A stretch of DNA of 64,000 bases from Enoplosus armatus (Eukaryota; Chordata; Actinopteri; Centrarchiformes; Enoplosidae). The notes below the pieces were generated by a model, which had not been told where the DNA came from, made no database searches, and saw nothing but the letters and a program-made list of their open reading frames with translations. The translations under genes were made by a program, and so were the position numbers. The DNA lies in NCBI RefSeq assembly GCF_043641665.1, contig NC_092183.1, positions 5,667,501 through 5,731,500 on the forward strand, written 5' to 3'. Shown piece after piece: positions 49,521 to 61,909 of this stretch; the first letter of the stretch is position 1; each line of letters begins with the position of its first letter.

Positions 49521-52500
49521 TAAAAAGGCGTGGCTCGAAAGAGGACATCAGAAGATTGGATCCAATCTTGCAATAACTCTCATTGTCTTCTTGAAAAGCA
49601 AAGGGTGTCATAAATGATTGTATTCCCCCACAGTCCTGCTGTAATTGCTTCTTCAAAAGCCTACAGTGGCGGAGACAGGACAGCCTATATGGACACTGCA
49701 ACTGACTTTACTGGGCCCTCATGACATAAGTCTCAAACTGACAGTGGCTGTTGTTCCAGGGTTCCTGCTTGGAGACTTGGTATTGATTTTTTCCTGTGCT
49801 CCTTCCACAAGTAATATACAGCTTTAATCTAATTGGTGTGCAGGAACTTTGGGGGAGTGATGTCTACTGAGACATGTGTTATGTATTATTGCTACCTTCA
49901 TACTCTGATTCGCACTGACCTGGTGTCAGCTGTCTGCACTGCTGACAAAGCACCTTTGATCACAAGGGAATAATGTCACAGAGAAGCTCTGTAAAATGGT
50001 AAAGGAGAAAAAAGGCATTATTAGATCATTCAAATAAGGTTATGCAGTTAAATTTGAACTCACAGCTCTGGTGTGCTGCATAGTGTGTTTATATTTTTTC
50101 TGTACATCAGCAGGCATAAGGATTGGTGTATTGATGTGGTAAAATATTTGGTTTATCATGTAAAATATCTTCCCAATGAAACCTTTTCTGTATGAAAGCC
50201 TGTTTCCTTTTGCATGTTGTAGGAGAAAACACCCTGTTAAGTTCAACATACCCTGCAGATGGAGCAAGTTTGGCTTTGAAGATAAAAACTTTTCTACAGC
50301 CTGGTGTATAAAACCTCTGACGGCATTATTCAGTAGTTCATATGGCGCTTGCCAAACCACAGACAAACAAAAGCTTTTGAAACTTGTTTCACTAATGTTC
50401 TTGAGACACTTATTCATCTTAAGGACGCCTTAAAATCCAAATGAAATCATTCAACGCGTAGGTACAGTACTTTCCAAAGAAAATCAACACAACTAAGAAT
50501 AAAAATCTGACACTCTGACGAAGCGCTGATCAAGAAACAGACCGCCTTTATTGTGTATTCAGCCCTGGGACCAGACAAATTGCATCAAATGCCAGGTTCA
50601 CCCAGGGGCCACTGTCTGCCAGACAGATATTCTTCATCCAAGGGCAGTGTGACAGCAACTATGTCCTGCTTGGCTATTTACATCTTCTTAGCCGTGGGTT
50701 TTTTTTAAACTATATAAATGTGGCTCCTTTAAAGGGCAGCATAACTTCATATGGTGAGATGCCAGACAAGTTCAGTGCACATTCCCCCTAAGAATAGAGG
50801 CATTTTGATGTAGCTGCCTCCCTGTGGCATTCGTAAAAAGTCAACTTTGATAAAAGACAAACATCATACAGATTTACTCGGGCCGTGCCTCCAGACACCT
50901 TCAGTGGGTATCTGTACCATTTTCAATCTCACGCTCTTGTACCCCTTGAATCCGTAGTGTGTTCCTCGATGTGAGTGGTAGACACATCGAGAGATGCTGA
51001 GATTTCCATTTTGTGTGGCTTAATGCACTCCTCAATGCAGCCAAGCTTGTAATCATCTCCTAGTGAAACAGTGGATTTGCTATATAGTAACATTTCTTTA
51101 AAGACCCATTCAGGCTCTCTTCAATTGCCTTAAGATGTTCGGCTCAATCAGACGAGTATCTGCTGTTTTTCCGACCAGCGCTGTGAGTCAGCTCCTTACT
51201 GTCCATTCAGCCATGTGCTGTACTGTAGCAGTGGCTTGCCTGGCTGTGAAATGTTATCACTAGGCCCGGGTCTTCATCAGACTGAATGAGGCCGGGAGGA
51301 TCAATGCACTTATACTGGATCGCTTTACCCTGCCATGTGCATAATGGGTTGATAGGTGGTTTCACAGAGCTCTCAGCCTGTGCGAGTGTGTGTTGTGTGT
51401 GTGGGCTAAGAAGAGGTGCTGCATAGATGCATGAGTACATGAATGTTTGCATGCTTGTGATGAGCCCTAGCACTTTAAATCAATACCATAAAAGCTCAAG
51501 GTTAGTGATCTGTAATGACTATTAGCATCCTGAAATATGGCACGAGCATCACTGCATTAAAATCCTCATTAAAGTTTGTTTGGCCACATAAATTAAAAGA
51601 TATAAATCCAAATTGGCTCCTTGTGTTTTGATCATATCCTAATTCTCATTAAGTCATCTAAGCAGCAAACCTCCTCTGGTCAATTAAAATGCAGACTAAT
51701 CCTTTAAACCAACATATAGATTCACATCATGGATCCAGAGACACACAGCAGAGGGAATAGGACCCCTCTCAGTGAGGACGGTATTTACTGGGGTGCCTGT
51801 GCCATATCCCTCTTTAATTAACACCGGGAAGCGGTGTGGGGCGGTGGCAGGGGTGCTGGCAGGTAGGTGGGTGTTTTTGGCAGCCAGCTGATAACACTCC
51901 TCTGCACAGTCAACAAAATTACACACCAAAGGTCTTCTAGACAGCTCAGCGACCCCAGCCCCTCTTTCAACCCCAGGCCACCACCCGTCTGGGCAGGGCA
52001 GCAGGACCAGGATCGAGAGCCTGGCAGCAGAGCGGCGTCGGGCCAGAGCTATCAGCTGCGGCATTCAGCTGTTTCTCCACCACCCAACATGAGCAAGGGA
52101 CACGTGAGAGAGAAAGCTCTGTATCTCTGTGAGGGAGGGAGGAAGGAAGCAAGAAATGGAGATGGAGAGAGAGATAGAGAGATAAGTGGCGTAGATTAAA
52201 AAAAAGTGTTTGCAATGGAAAGCTCTCAAAGGAACAGTGCACCTTTAAGAGAACGTGCAGAGGCGTCTTTACAGTAGCAATTGCTTTTCTTCCTATGGAG
52301 CACTCTGTAAACTTGACTGGGAATTTAAGAGCAATATTAGACAACGTCTGTCTCACTGTCTCTCTCTTAAAAGGAATGCTCAGAAACAGGCCTTTTTTTG
52401 TTTTTGAAAGGTGTTAAAAAAAAGGGTCTATAGTCACAAGAGGATGCCCACCACCGCCGCCGCCGCCACTGTTTTCACCACCTCAACTCCACCACCCCCT

Positions 52501-53678
52501 GCTTGTTAGTGTGATCACTGTCCCTTTGCGGACTCTCTGCACATAAAATATCTTCTCGCTGCAATTAACTGCTGCAGGGCCTGTGTAGGAACTTAGAGGG
52601 ATGTCCCCTCAGCAGAGCTGGTACTCTGGGGAGTTGATGTAGGAGAGAGATGGAAAGAAAAAAAGAATGCACAAGGAGAAGCTGGAGAGAGAGGGAGGAG
52701 AGAAAAAGTGGGAATGCAGCGTGCCAAAGCTTCCCACCCACCGCTTGTGTCTGTAATCTCTCGGGGAAGGGCTAGCTATCAGGGATAGAGTTGTTGTGTT
52801 GTGAGGAGTGCTGACAGCTTCGTCTCTTCTGCCCCCTACTGCAGAGGAAGTGTTGATGGAAAAAGATTTCAAAGAGAGGGGGAAAAGATGTGTGGATGTC
52901 TACATTTCTAGCCCGTTTCTTTGAGGTAATAAAAGTGTCTTTACTTTACACTTTACAATCACTATATGAAAGCGTGTTAATCAGTTGAGTAAAAGGGCAA
53001 TTTTCCTGCTCCATAGCACAGATTGATTAAAATATATCATCTACAAGGGCTTGTTAGGTTGTTGATCAATACCAATGACTCAGTGATTAGACTGCCAGGT
53101 TTTGAGAATTTTCTTTTTTGAAAGGAAAATGTCACTAAAATGTGTTGTTTTAGCTGCTCACTTGCAAAGGCTTTTGTCAAGTCAAAAAAGTCAATGACAA
53201 TCTGGTATTATTGTTATCATTATTACAGTATTTGACACATTAATATTTGGGTTGGCTCTCTGAGCTAATTCACTGCCTTATTCTTTGCTACTGTGAATTG
53301 TAACGTTGTTGTTCAAGTTTCTTTCATTTGCCCATTTCTTTGTGTCTTACTCTCTGCATTGTAAAGCACTATGGATCAACTGTGTTGTTTCAAAGGCCCT
53401 GCAAACATATTTTTTTAATCATCGTTTTATGAGTGATGGGATCTTACCTATTTGCTGCCAAACAGTTTGGGGGTATTTCAGACATTTCTTTGTTGGCGTT
53501 CTTGTTTGTGCTCTTCTCACTGTTTTGAAGTAGGCAAAGCTGATTTAGAGAAAATTACAAGCACCATTCTGGATTTAGCGCTATTTGAATCAGAGTCTTG
53601 ATAACATTTGGTGGGTTGTTTAGTCACTGTCAATCAAATGTGATCAAACCACACCCACTTAGTCCAGCTAAAGCGAAG

Positions 53679-53705
53679 TAATAATAATAATAATGATAAT
53701 AATAA
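53679..53705. repeat. (ATA)n microsatellite
   Basis: An interrupted run of ATA/ATG trinucleotides. Confidence 0.8.
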
Positions 53706-56700
53706 AGATAAATAACACCTCAAGATTTTTTTTAAACCATTAGTGCTTATTAAGTCAGTTATAAAGAAGTACTTACGATTTAATGCGACATTTTCAGAGA
53801 CTTTAATGGGATGCTCCAACAATTTAGTATTGTTCTTCCATAAAGTTGGGGAGATAGATCACCAAAAAAGGTAGAAATCAAAGCAGCCGAGGCCGCATTA
53901 TCCTGATATTTTGTCCCCAGTGAAGTCAAGGTCCAAAAACGCTGGATCCTACTATTCCCATAATGCAACTAACAGCATCTTTTCAGTAGAAACTCCCTGC
54001 CTGGTAAATGCAAATGTCCCCAGTTTGTAATAATGGCTTTGTTTTATAAATTTAAAATCCAAGCCCACATAACCTCAATGACATCAGTTATTTTCTCAGA
54101 CTTGACAAAGCTGCTCCAGAGTCACAGAAGACATTATACATCAGTTTTTGCAGGTTGTGTAGCACTCTGACAAAAGATTCCTAACACAAGCTGCACTTAC
54201 TTTGTAGTAAACCAATCTTGATGTAAGAAATTGATGGAGTTCCTCTTTTAAAGTGCTATATAAATAAATCAGACTTGAGTCAATCTACAGTACACTAACT
54301 AACTGTAGTCTGGGTGGCAGAGATTTGTTTAAGAATGAAGATTGAAGTGCTGTTTATGGAGGTAATAGAATATACAATGCTCTTTTGACACTTTTAGAAT
54401 ATAATAGTAAGTACATATATCATATATAGTACATATATAGCAATATTATTATGTTGAATTTTAAGAAAATTGTCCTTGTAAAGTTGCTTTTTACTTGATG
54501 TATTTGCAAGGGTCTAAATACAAAGCAGCCAAAACAAATAATTGTTCTTTCACTGTGTTTCACTGTGCTGGTGTTGATGGGCATGTGTTAGGTGGATTTT
54601 CACAAACCAATAACACACATGCGTTTTAAATTTACCTCTCAAGGTAATATACCAGTTAATACATTCAAATAAAACCACTGAACAGAAGGAGTTACTTTTC
54701 ATTCAGCACTTGTGCTAAAAGAGTCAGACTCTGGCTTCCACTGAGAAAACTAATAAAGGTAAATAAGATCAGGAGTATTTGCTAACAACGTGTTGATGTG
54801 TTCCAACAGGGTTTGATTTGATTAGAGGATTAGCAAGTGTGTTGACAATACTAAGAACTCAATATACTGTCCTCAAACTCACACCTCAAAAGGTATTCTT
54901 TTCTGACATATGCTTCTCACCAGCTGTTATCTCCATCTCATGGGCCGCATGTTCAGAAAATCAAACTCCCATTTGTCTCCTAATTGCCGTGACAAATCAT
55001 TTATTTCAACATCTTCATTTACCATCCATATTTGTGCTGTATATCCTCGCTTGTTTTAGCTATACAGTCATAATGTATGCAGAACCAGCCATTAAAGGAA
55101 GTCGCTGCGGAATACATGTTTGCACAATAGAGCAGCACTGTGCTAATCCACATGGGGTGATTTAACAATAATTCAGCTCGACTTTGTGAAGGTTAAAATA
55201 CAAACCCCTCTGCCACCCTCCCGTGCTTTAGCAGTCAATGGTGAACATCCATGAGGGGGGGCACCAATCCTGCCTCGCAGTCCTGCAGAATATTGGCTGT
55301 CAAGAAACAGACATGCAATCAATCATGAGCAAAGTCACAGCCAATGTGAAGGATACCAGTCCTCCTCAGGCCTTGTGGTTGTGACAAAGCAGCAGTTGCA
55401 TGACGTTTGACATCGCAGTGCTGTAGGTTGAGATTAATGGACTCTGAGTATATGTACTTTAAAGGGCACCAGATAAAAAGTGTCTGACCTCCTATGGGGA
55501 AAACCAGATTTTAGTGCGTATGTGTGCAAAAAAAAACCCAGCCTTGATCATCCGTACCTCTGTGGAGGAGATTAACAGTGGAGATACTGTAGCACAAAAT
55601 CAAGTGCTGAGGAAGGACGCTTGCTGAGTTCTGCTTAATGGGCTCTGCTTCTTGGCATGTTTTCAGGATCATGCCTTGCATTTTATCTCTCTTTTTCTGT
55701 TCCCTCTTGAGAATTTGGCATTGTCCAAAGTATAACATGAAAAATAGTATCTGCTGCTGGCAGATTCCTTTGTGTATGTTTGTTCTTCGCACTGGAGTCC
55801 ACATAGAAAGTCTTATGTGGATTCCTTTTGGAGTCTTTTTCTTTCTCTCGTAACTTTGACAAACCAATTCTCTTATTTGAAATTCTCTTAAAGTCAGAGA
55901 GAAGGATCTGAAGCCTTGATGTTTAAGTCTTTGCAGCAACTCTCAGTTCTCCGGCTGAGGCAGTCACTTGATGCTGTTTTGCTTTGGGACATTTCAGCTA
56001 TGAAAAAACGGCTCAGACACAGCAGTTCAGGAACTCACTGTAGCAAGAAACACCCAACTGTGTCACCATCTCAAAACTCAACCGTTTATGTAGCGTAGTA
56101 AGCCTGCTATTTAATCTCCCACTCATGTCCATTCAAATGACCAGCCAAAATACATTTAAATGCATCAATCCCCCCATTTAAAATCCTATCTAGACCATGT
56201 GTGGTGTGTGTGTTACCTCATGCTTTTTGCTGTTTCAAGGGGTTCCAGGACGCCCACGTATTTTGCTTTGATCCTTGCTGGGACTAGCAATAGATTGCTC
56301 TGGATTTAGATGTGATCGTATACTTATAGGATTTATCAAGCTTTCGCAAGCTGCTCTCTACAAACACAGCCATGGTTCAAATCATGGCTCTGTGTTTGCA
56401 GCCCTGACAAAGAACATCATGTAATGCATGTCTTTGCCAAATCCATGGACATTGTCATTTGGCACATCTTGCGCACTGAACTCTAATCCCCACCAAAAGC
56501 CAGTCAGTGTTTTGAGAGGCAACACAGGGAAGTTGTTCACCAAAACATCCTGATTACAGTTTAAGAAGTGGGTAAAAAGGCTCAGCGAGGATAAATATTA
56601 TGACTCAGTATGTTATAAGCACATGGATAAATGATTACTTTAAAAATAACTGCATGTACTTTTTACATTTCATTTTTTAAATTCTTTTAAATTGTGTTTT

Positions 56701-58507
56701 TAATATTTCCAGTCTTTATCTTGGTCACAAAAATAACTTTACTTTCAAGTGCAAAAAATAATTTATAGTCTATGCCTCCCAAAATGACCCAGATGTTCGT
56801 TCCAAAAGTGATTCATGCAGATTTTGAGTCTGTCTTTGGTTATGGTCTGGTTAAAGTTAAAAGGCAACTAAAAACTTGGGTATGGTCAGACAAAGATTGG
56901 ATATTGGACACAATTGTCAAAGTTATGTTTTTTTTGCCCAAAGTCCTGTCTAAACATTTTTGCATGACCACCAGACATCACTCACCATTAAAACATAAAC
57001 ACGGCTCATTTTAACCACTTGAACAAACGACAACTGCTGTTGTTTTTCCAGCGAGGACAAGTGCTTTATTTTTGCATCTCTTTGTGCCAACATGGCCCTT
57101 TAAAGACCCCACATATTTCCACTATTCATTGTTCTTAATTCATACACCAGAAGAGGACAACAGGGCAGCATCAGTGGCATTGCTCTGCCACTGTTAATTA
57201 ACAGCCCAAACTTGTAGCTAATAAACAGAGCTCCCCCTAATTGAACTGCCAGCTGCATTGTTCCTGGTTGTTTGCAGGGAATGGATGCCATGTTGGCGCT
57301 CCGCTGTGTAATTACCAGTGTCTGCCCCACTGGGAGAAGGGATCAATCTTGGGTGACACCAGTGGAGGATACCTCCTCTTGTATCCTTGGGCACTGGTTC
57401 TCTGTGGCAGGGAAAGTTTATCATCATGGATAGAGAGCCTCTTCCATGACTACAGGCTGTACTGCAGCTCTCCTTGTCCATTTGTAAAACAACAACAGCT
57501 TCTCTGGATCACAGTCATTACTTCTGCCACTCAGATTGCAAAGAAAACAGAGTGAATTCCAAATTTATGAACACTGCCCTCTAAACACTATGTCAGTTGA
57601 TGGACTCCTAAACGGTTGAGGGAATTCAATTAGGAAAGGAATAGAGTTTTGAAAATGTGGCACTGTGCCTGCCAGTTGCTCAAGGGACATGATTGATGTC
57701 TGTGAGTGGCATTTAGCACAGCTGACCCTCATTCAGATTACCATCTCATTAGCATCAATAGACTGAGACACACAAAAGAGAGCAGTGGCGTTGCCTGAAA
57801 GCTGTTCCGAGGGACCAGCCTAAGGGAATTTCTAGCTACGAAATACTTTAATTCCATAGTTTTACTTTGACATTAGGGGAGTGGGAGTGCAGCTGCATAC
57901 AAATCAGAGACAAAAACTCTGCAATGTCAAGAATTTTGCCTTGAGCCCTAGATTTCCAAGCTAATTTGAAATATGTTTTCAATAGTGGGGCTTCCATGAA
58001 TGTATTTGTTGTTGTAATTATGACAGCAATTCCCAATTGGGAGGTGGAGGTAGTCTTGGTGGAACATAAGGGCTTTAAATGGTTATTAATCTACATAATG
58101 TATGAAGCAAGTGCATCAATAATTGTGTAATATGTCTGAAATGTTGTTTACATGTTCTTCTTAACGCATTACAGCAACTAATAAAACCCAGACTGCAACT
58201 CAGAATAGTGTGTCAGCACTTTGAGCTGCCTGAAGAGGGAACTTCGTGCAATTGGCAGAACAGCAGCAAACACTGTAGATCTCATTTAATCAATACCACC
58301 CTTTGTTTGTTAAACCAAACACGTTTGTGTTTTTGAGGCGATTCACGACTGAACAGGCAAAGATAAGAAGGCAAGTCTCTGTGCATTCTTCTTAAAACAT
58401 TGATGTGTTTTTGTCGAGACAGCATGTTATATGAAAACAGGGTATCTTTCTTGTTTCATTTGAGAAGCTGCTGCAGGCCCATATATGGCCTACTTTTACC
58501 TTTTCCT

Positions 58508-58521
58508 CTTCCCCCTGGTGG
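58508..58521 (-). promoter_or_regulatory. Candidate CTCF-binding core motif
   Basis: The reverse strand reads ccaccagggggaag, one mismatch from the 14-position CTCF core. Occupancy is unproven. Confidence 0.25.
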
Positions 58522-58766
58522 CGCAGATGTTATAAGACAAGGTTTAAATATAGTCTGTACAGATGTTTGTGTGCAATGGCGTGCAACGTAGGTGTGGATT
58601 TTGAATCAACGGTGATTCAATCAAGGTGGTAAAATAAATATGGAGAGTGAAACTTGGAAGAAAAAGAGATGAGTGTGCAGGAGAGAGAAGATGAAGAGCG
58701 GAGGGGAGACAGATGGAGAGAGGCGAGATGCAAGAGAGGCAGTAAAGAGAATAGGAGACAAATGGA

Positions 58767-58768
<2 letters not shown>

Positions 58769-58803
<35 letters not shown>
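58769..58803. repeat. (GT)n microsatellite
   Basis: About 17 uninterrupted GT units, preceded by a purine-rich (GA-type) tract at about 58650-58760. Confidence 0.96.
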
Positions 58804-58804
<1 letters not shown>

Positions 58805-61558
58805 ATATGAGAGCAAGTTTTCCAGAGAAATGTGTGTGAAATAGAAAATTAGAAGAGGGTAAAGACCTGGAATAGAAGAGGAAAACTAAAAGAGAGTGGG
58901 TGGAGTAGAAAGAAACAGGGAAAGAATGAACACAGGGTCTGTCTTGATTGTATTCAGTACCGTCTCCTGTCTGTCTCTGATCAATAGCTGCTGTCGCTCA
59001 GTGCTGGCTCAAACCCCTCCTGCTCACAACCACAAATGTAACCCCAGCCAGCCTTGCCAGGAGCTTTATTATTCATGTGGACCAAATACAAGACCAGAAA
59101 ACGGGATGAGCACACTGCAAGCTGGACTCGCTGTCATGCCTGCCCTCACTGTGAAAGCCACAGGAAACCGCTGCTGGGACAAATGCCCTATGGTGTCTGC
59201 ATTGTCAACAAAACCACTGCTCCCTGTGTCAAAGTGCTATGGCAGGATAGAAAAAGAATCATGTTTTAAAACTACAATAAGAGGGGTATTTTTGAGTCCT
59301 TCTGACATTATGTGGCGTGGAGTTATTTGCACCATTCCAGGGAAAATAACCTCCCCCTAAATCTTCAAACTCCAGTCTTCAGTGAATATTGCACCAAGGA
59401 TACACAAGAAATAGTATTCACAGAAGGTGCAAAGCTGTGCAGCCAGGCCCATTTTCATGAGCCCCACCAGAATAAACAAAACTGGGAGCAGTGAGTTGAA
59501 TGTAAGTCGTGGAGTGTAACATTAATCTCAGACTCAAAGATGGTGTTAGCCTGGAGATGTGTGTGTTATTATGACTACAGGAATGCAGGTCACTTTTGCG
59601 CTAAATACTTATTACTGATAATCAATTTGATGTGTGACACTGCATCACCATTTTATGAGGAGACAATTTGCAAAAGGAGGGAGTCACAAGTCAGCAAGAA
59701 AGTACACTTTGCTGTTTATTCTTGTGGTTTTTTTCCTGGACGGTAAAGGTTGCCCAATGAACCGTGGACTGCAGTGATATGGCTTCTCTCGCAGCTTGTG
59801 AACAGCTAATTCACTTTAAACCTCCCTCAACCTTTACTGAAGCAAGAGTAAATCTGCAGGCAGATCAGGGGAGGTCATGTGTGCATTGCTGCTACTGTAG
59901 TATGGCAGGCAGGCACATCCTGACATACTTCTTATTCCTTTTGGCTGCTCCTGTAATTGCCCTCCTGCATGCACTTCCTATTAAACATTGCTCAACAAAA
60001 GCCACAGGCCAACTTGTGCATGTACCATTAAATGAGTGTCATGCCTTGTTGTTTGCTGGACGAGATAGTTCTGTCGCTGGTCTCACATTTATCGTGTTTT
60101 TCAACTGCCTGCTTGGAATCATGAAAATGTCTCTTTTATTGCTTTGCTATGCTGCCAAAAGTAACTGAACAGGCAATTCACAGACTGTCAGTTTCATCTG
60201 TAACAGCCACAATCAAAATGTTTTTTGAATAGTCATCCGCACCCCCATGAGGGGAGATCCATGTCTAAGATCTCGCAGAAGAGGGCTTCTCCAAAGATTG
60301 ACTCACCATCTTCCCATGAGGGAACAGGAAATGACAAAAGAGCATGGTAGTCTGGAGGAGACAGGAAGGAAACAGCTGTCCAGGGACTCCGAACCCCATC
60401 TATAATTCAGAGAAGGTATAATAAAATAAATTTTCCCTTTGGTCATTTGCTGTAAGTGTGATGAAACCCAGGCCAAACGAAGAGGCTGGCTCCAGTGCAA
60501 TAATAATGAAGACATATTTTTCCCTCATCAGTAGAGAAAGGCTGGGTCCTTGATTAAATATTGACTTGCGATCGTCTGTGTTCTTGTCTCAGTCTAATCA
60601 ATAATTCAGATGAGGTAAAAGAGATTATTGGAATCATCTCAGATGCTCTCTATATTTCGCCCAACATCTGCTTTGTTTGTTTTCATGCACAAAATTGAAC
60701 AGAGCAGGTAGGTTAGCAGCAGTGACACTCTATCAACACTTCTAACGTCATTTACCAGCGTCAGGTACATTTGTTTAGCATTCAGTGAGTGGAATCCCTC
60801 ACAGAACTGGCTGGTAATACTTTCTTTAGCTCAGCTTCATTTGTACACTCCATGTTGAACTGTTATATTATATATATATGTATATATATGTTATATTATC
60901 ATTAGATTAACATGGCAATGTAATAATCTCAACCTGCAGCCACTTCTCATTAAATTCAAAGTCAACAGTGAATCAATGCTGACTGTAAAAATTGATAATA
61001 CTATACTGTCTAAATTTACGTGAACAATATGCTGGCTTGAAGCTTCAGATTATCAAGGGACAATCTTTGAACCAATTGTTGATAAATGTTTGTTATCTAC
61101 TCAATTGTAGACCTATACAAATGCAAAGGTTTCCTGCAACCAAGGTAATCCTACTTCATTATTTAGCAATGGAAGGCAACCACGGTATTTGTATTATTCA
61201 GGCCACCGTTTGCCTCTCAGTGGTAGCTCACCTGCAGCTCTGACTCCTGTTGCGTTGCCACAGCAAAACAAGCAGTGCCATGAATCTTTTATAAGAGTGT
61301 GAAAAGGTTGATGATGAGTACGGTCCCTGAAGCCTGTTTCATAACGTGGTCTCTATAGATTGGTAATAACATCTACAGAATGCCAATGTTTGCCGCCAAA
61401 CTGCAAAAAGCCATTGTCAATAATCTCTCATGGGAGAAAAGGCGTGTATACAGAATGCTTGTATGGTGGACAATCATGTACTCACTCATGTACTGTATCC
61501 ATGAAAACAAATGTGTGTTTGATAGATCTTTAAAGGTAGGTGAGGAAAGGACAAATAG
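58804..61558. other. Unassigned non-coding stretch
   Basis: No gene could be supported. A 154-codon frame from 58896 contains a hydrophobic, signal-peptide-like segment but no known domain. An AT dinucleotide-rich run lies at about 60868-60897. Confidence 0.4.
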
Positions 61559-61909
61559 GGTTATTTTGAAGCCTCTGGACCTCCCACAACAGTATTCATC
61601 CAGGGGATACAGTATTTTCACCCTTTACTAGCATATATCAAATGCATATCCCTGAAGAGCATCCAGGAGGCTTCTGCACAACAGGGTTCCTACACACACC
61701 GACTGACTAAGGGTTCCTACACACACCGACTGACTATCCTTAACAGAGATACTGACAGCTCGGCTTATTCTCCACTTTCCCCTGATGTCAGGACTTATTT
61801 CTTGCTGGCCTCTGACACACACATATTGGATTTTACAACCATGAAAGATGCCTTTTTATTGACAGTTGAGGATTTTGTGGCCAAGTTATACCCTGACCTA
61901 AAGGGATGA
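61559..61909 (+). other. Anonymous open frame without a start codon near its 5' end
   Basis: A stop-free frame of 116 codons between TAG (61556-61558) and TGA (61907-61909). Its only Met is near the C-terminus (MKDAFLLTVEDFVAKLYPDL). The second half reads with fairly ordinary protein composition and includes two adjacent in-frame copies of KGSYTHRLT-like residues from a 27-bp duplication. A run of this length is expected by chance in 64 kb, and I recognise no family. It could be a decayed exon or simply non-coding. Confidence 0.2.
61683..61736. repeat. Perfect 27-bp tandem duplication
   Basis: Two identical 27-base units (61683-61709 and 61710-61736), each starting agggttcctacacacaccga. The absence of any difference implies a recent duplication. 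Confidence 0.95.

Larger units (their letters stand above)
49521..58768. other. Unassigned stretch with candidate regulatory patches
   Basis: No gene recognised. Visible items: a G+C-richer segment (about 51830-52060), a (CCG)n run near 52453-52467, a CTCF-like core on the minus strand at 52829-52842 (one mismatch), and an (ATA)n-rich run at about 53679-53705. At about 57080-57480 there is a complex, simple-repeat-free patch with 'ctgttaattaacag' and other TAAT sites. Open frames are of chance length. Confidence 0.35.

Noticed and set aside
55511..55939. 142-codon minus-strand frame
   Set aside because: Chance length; no domain, and the sequence around it is A+T-rich with no splice or promoter context.
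56374..56390. 'ggttcaaatc' resembling a tRNA B box
   Set aside because: No A box at the right distance upstream and no cloverleaf pairing around it.
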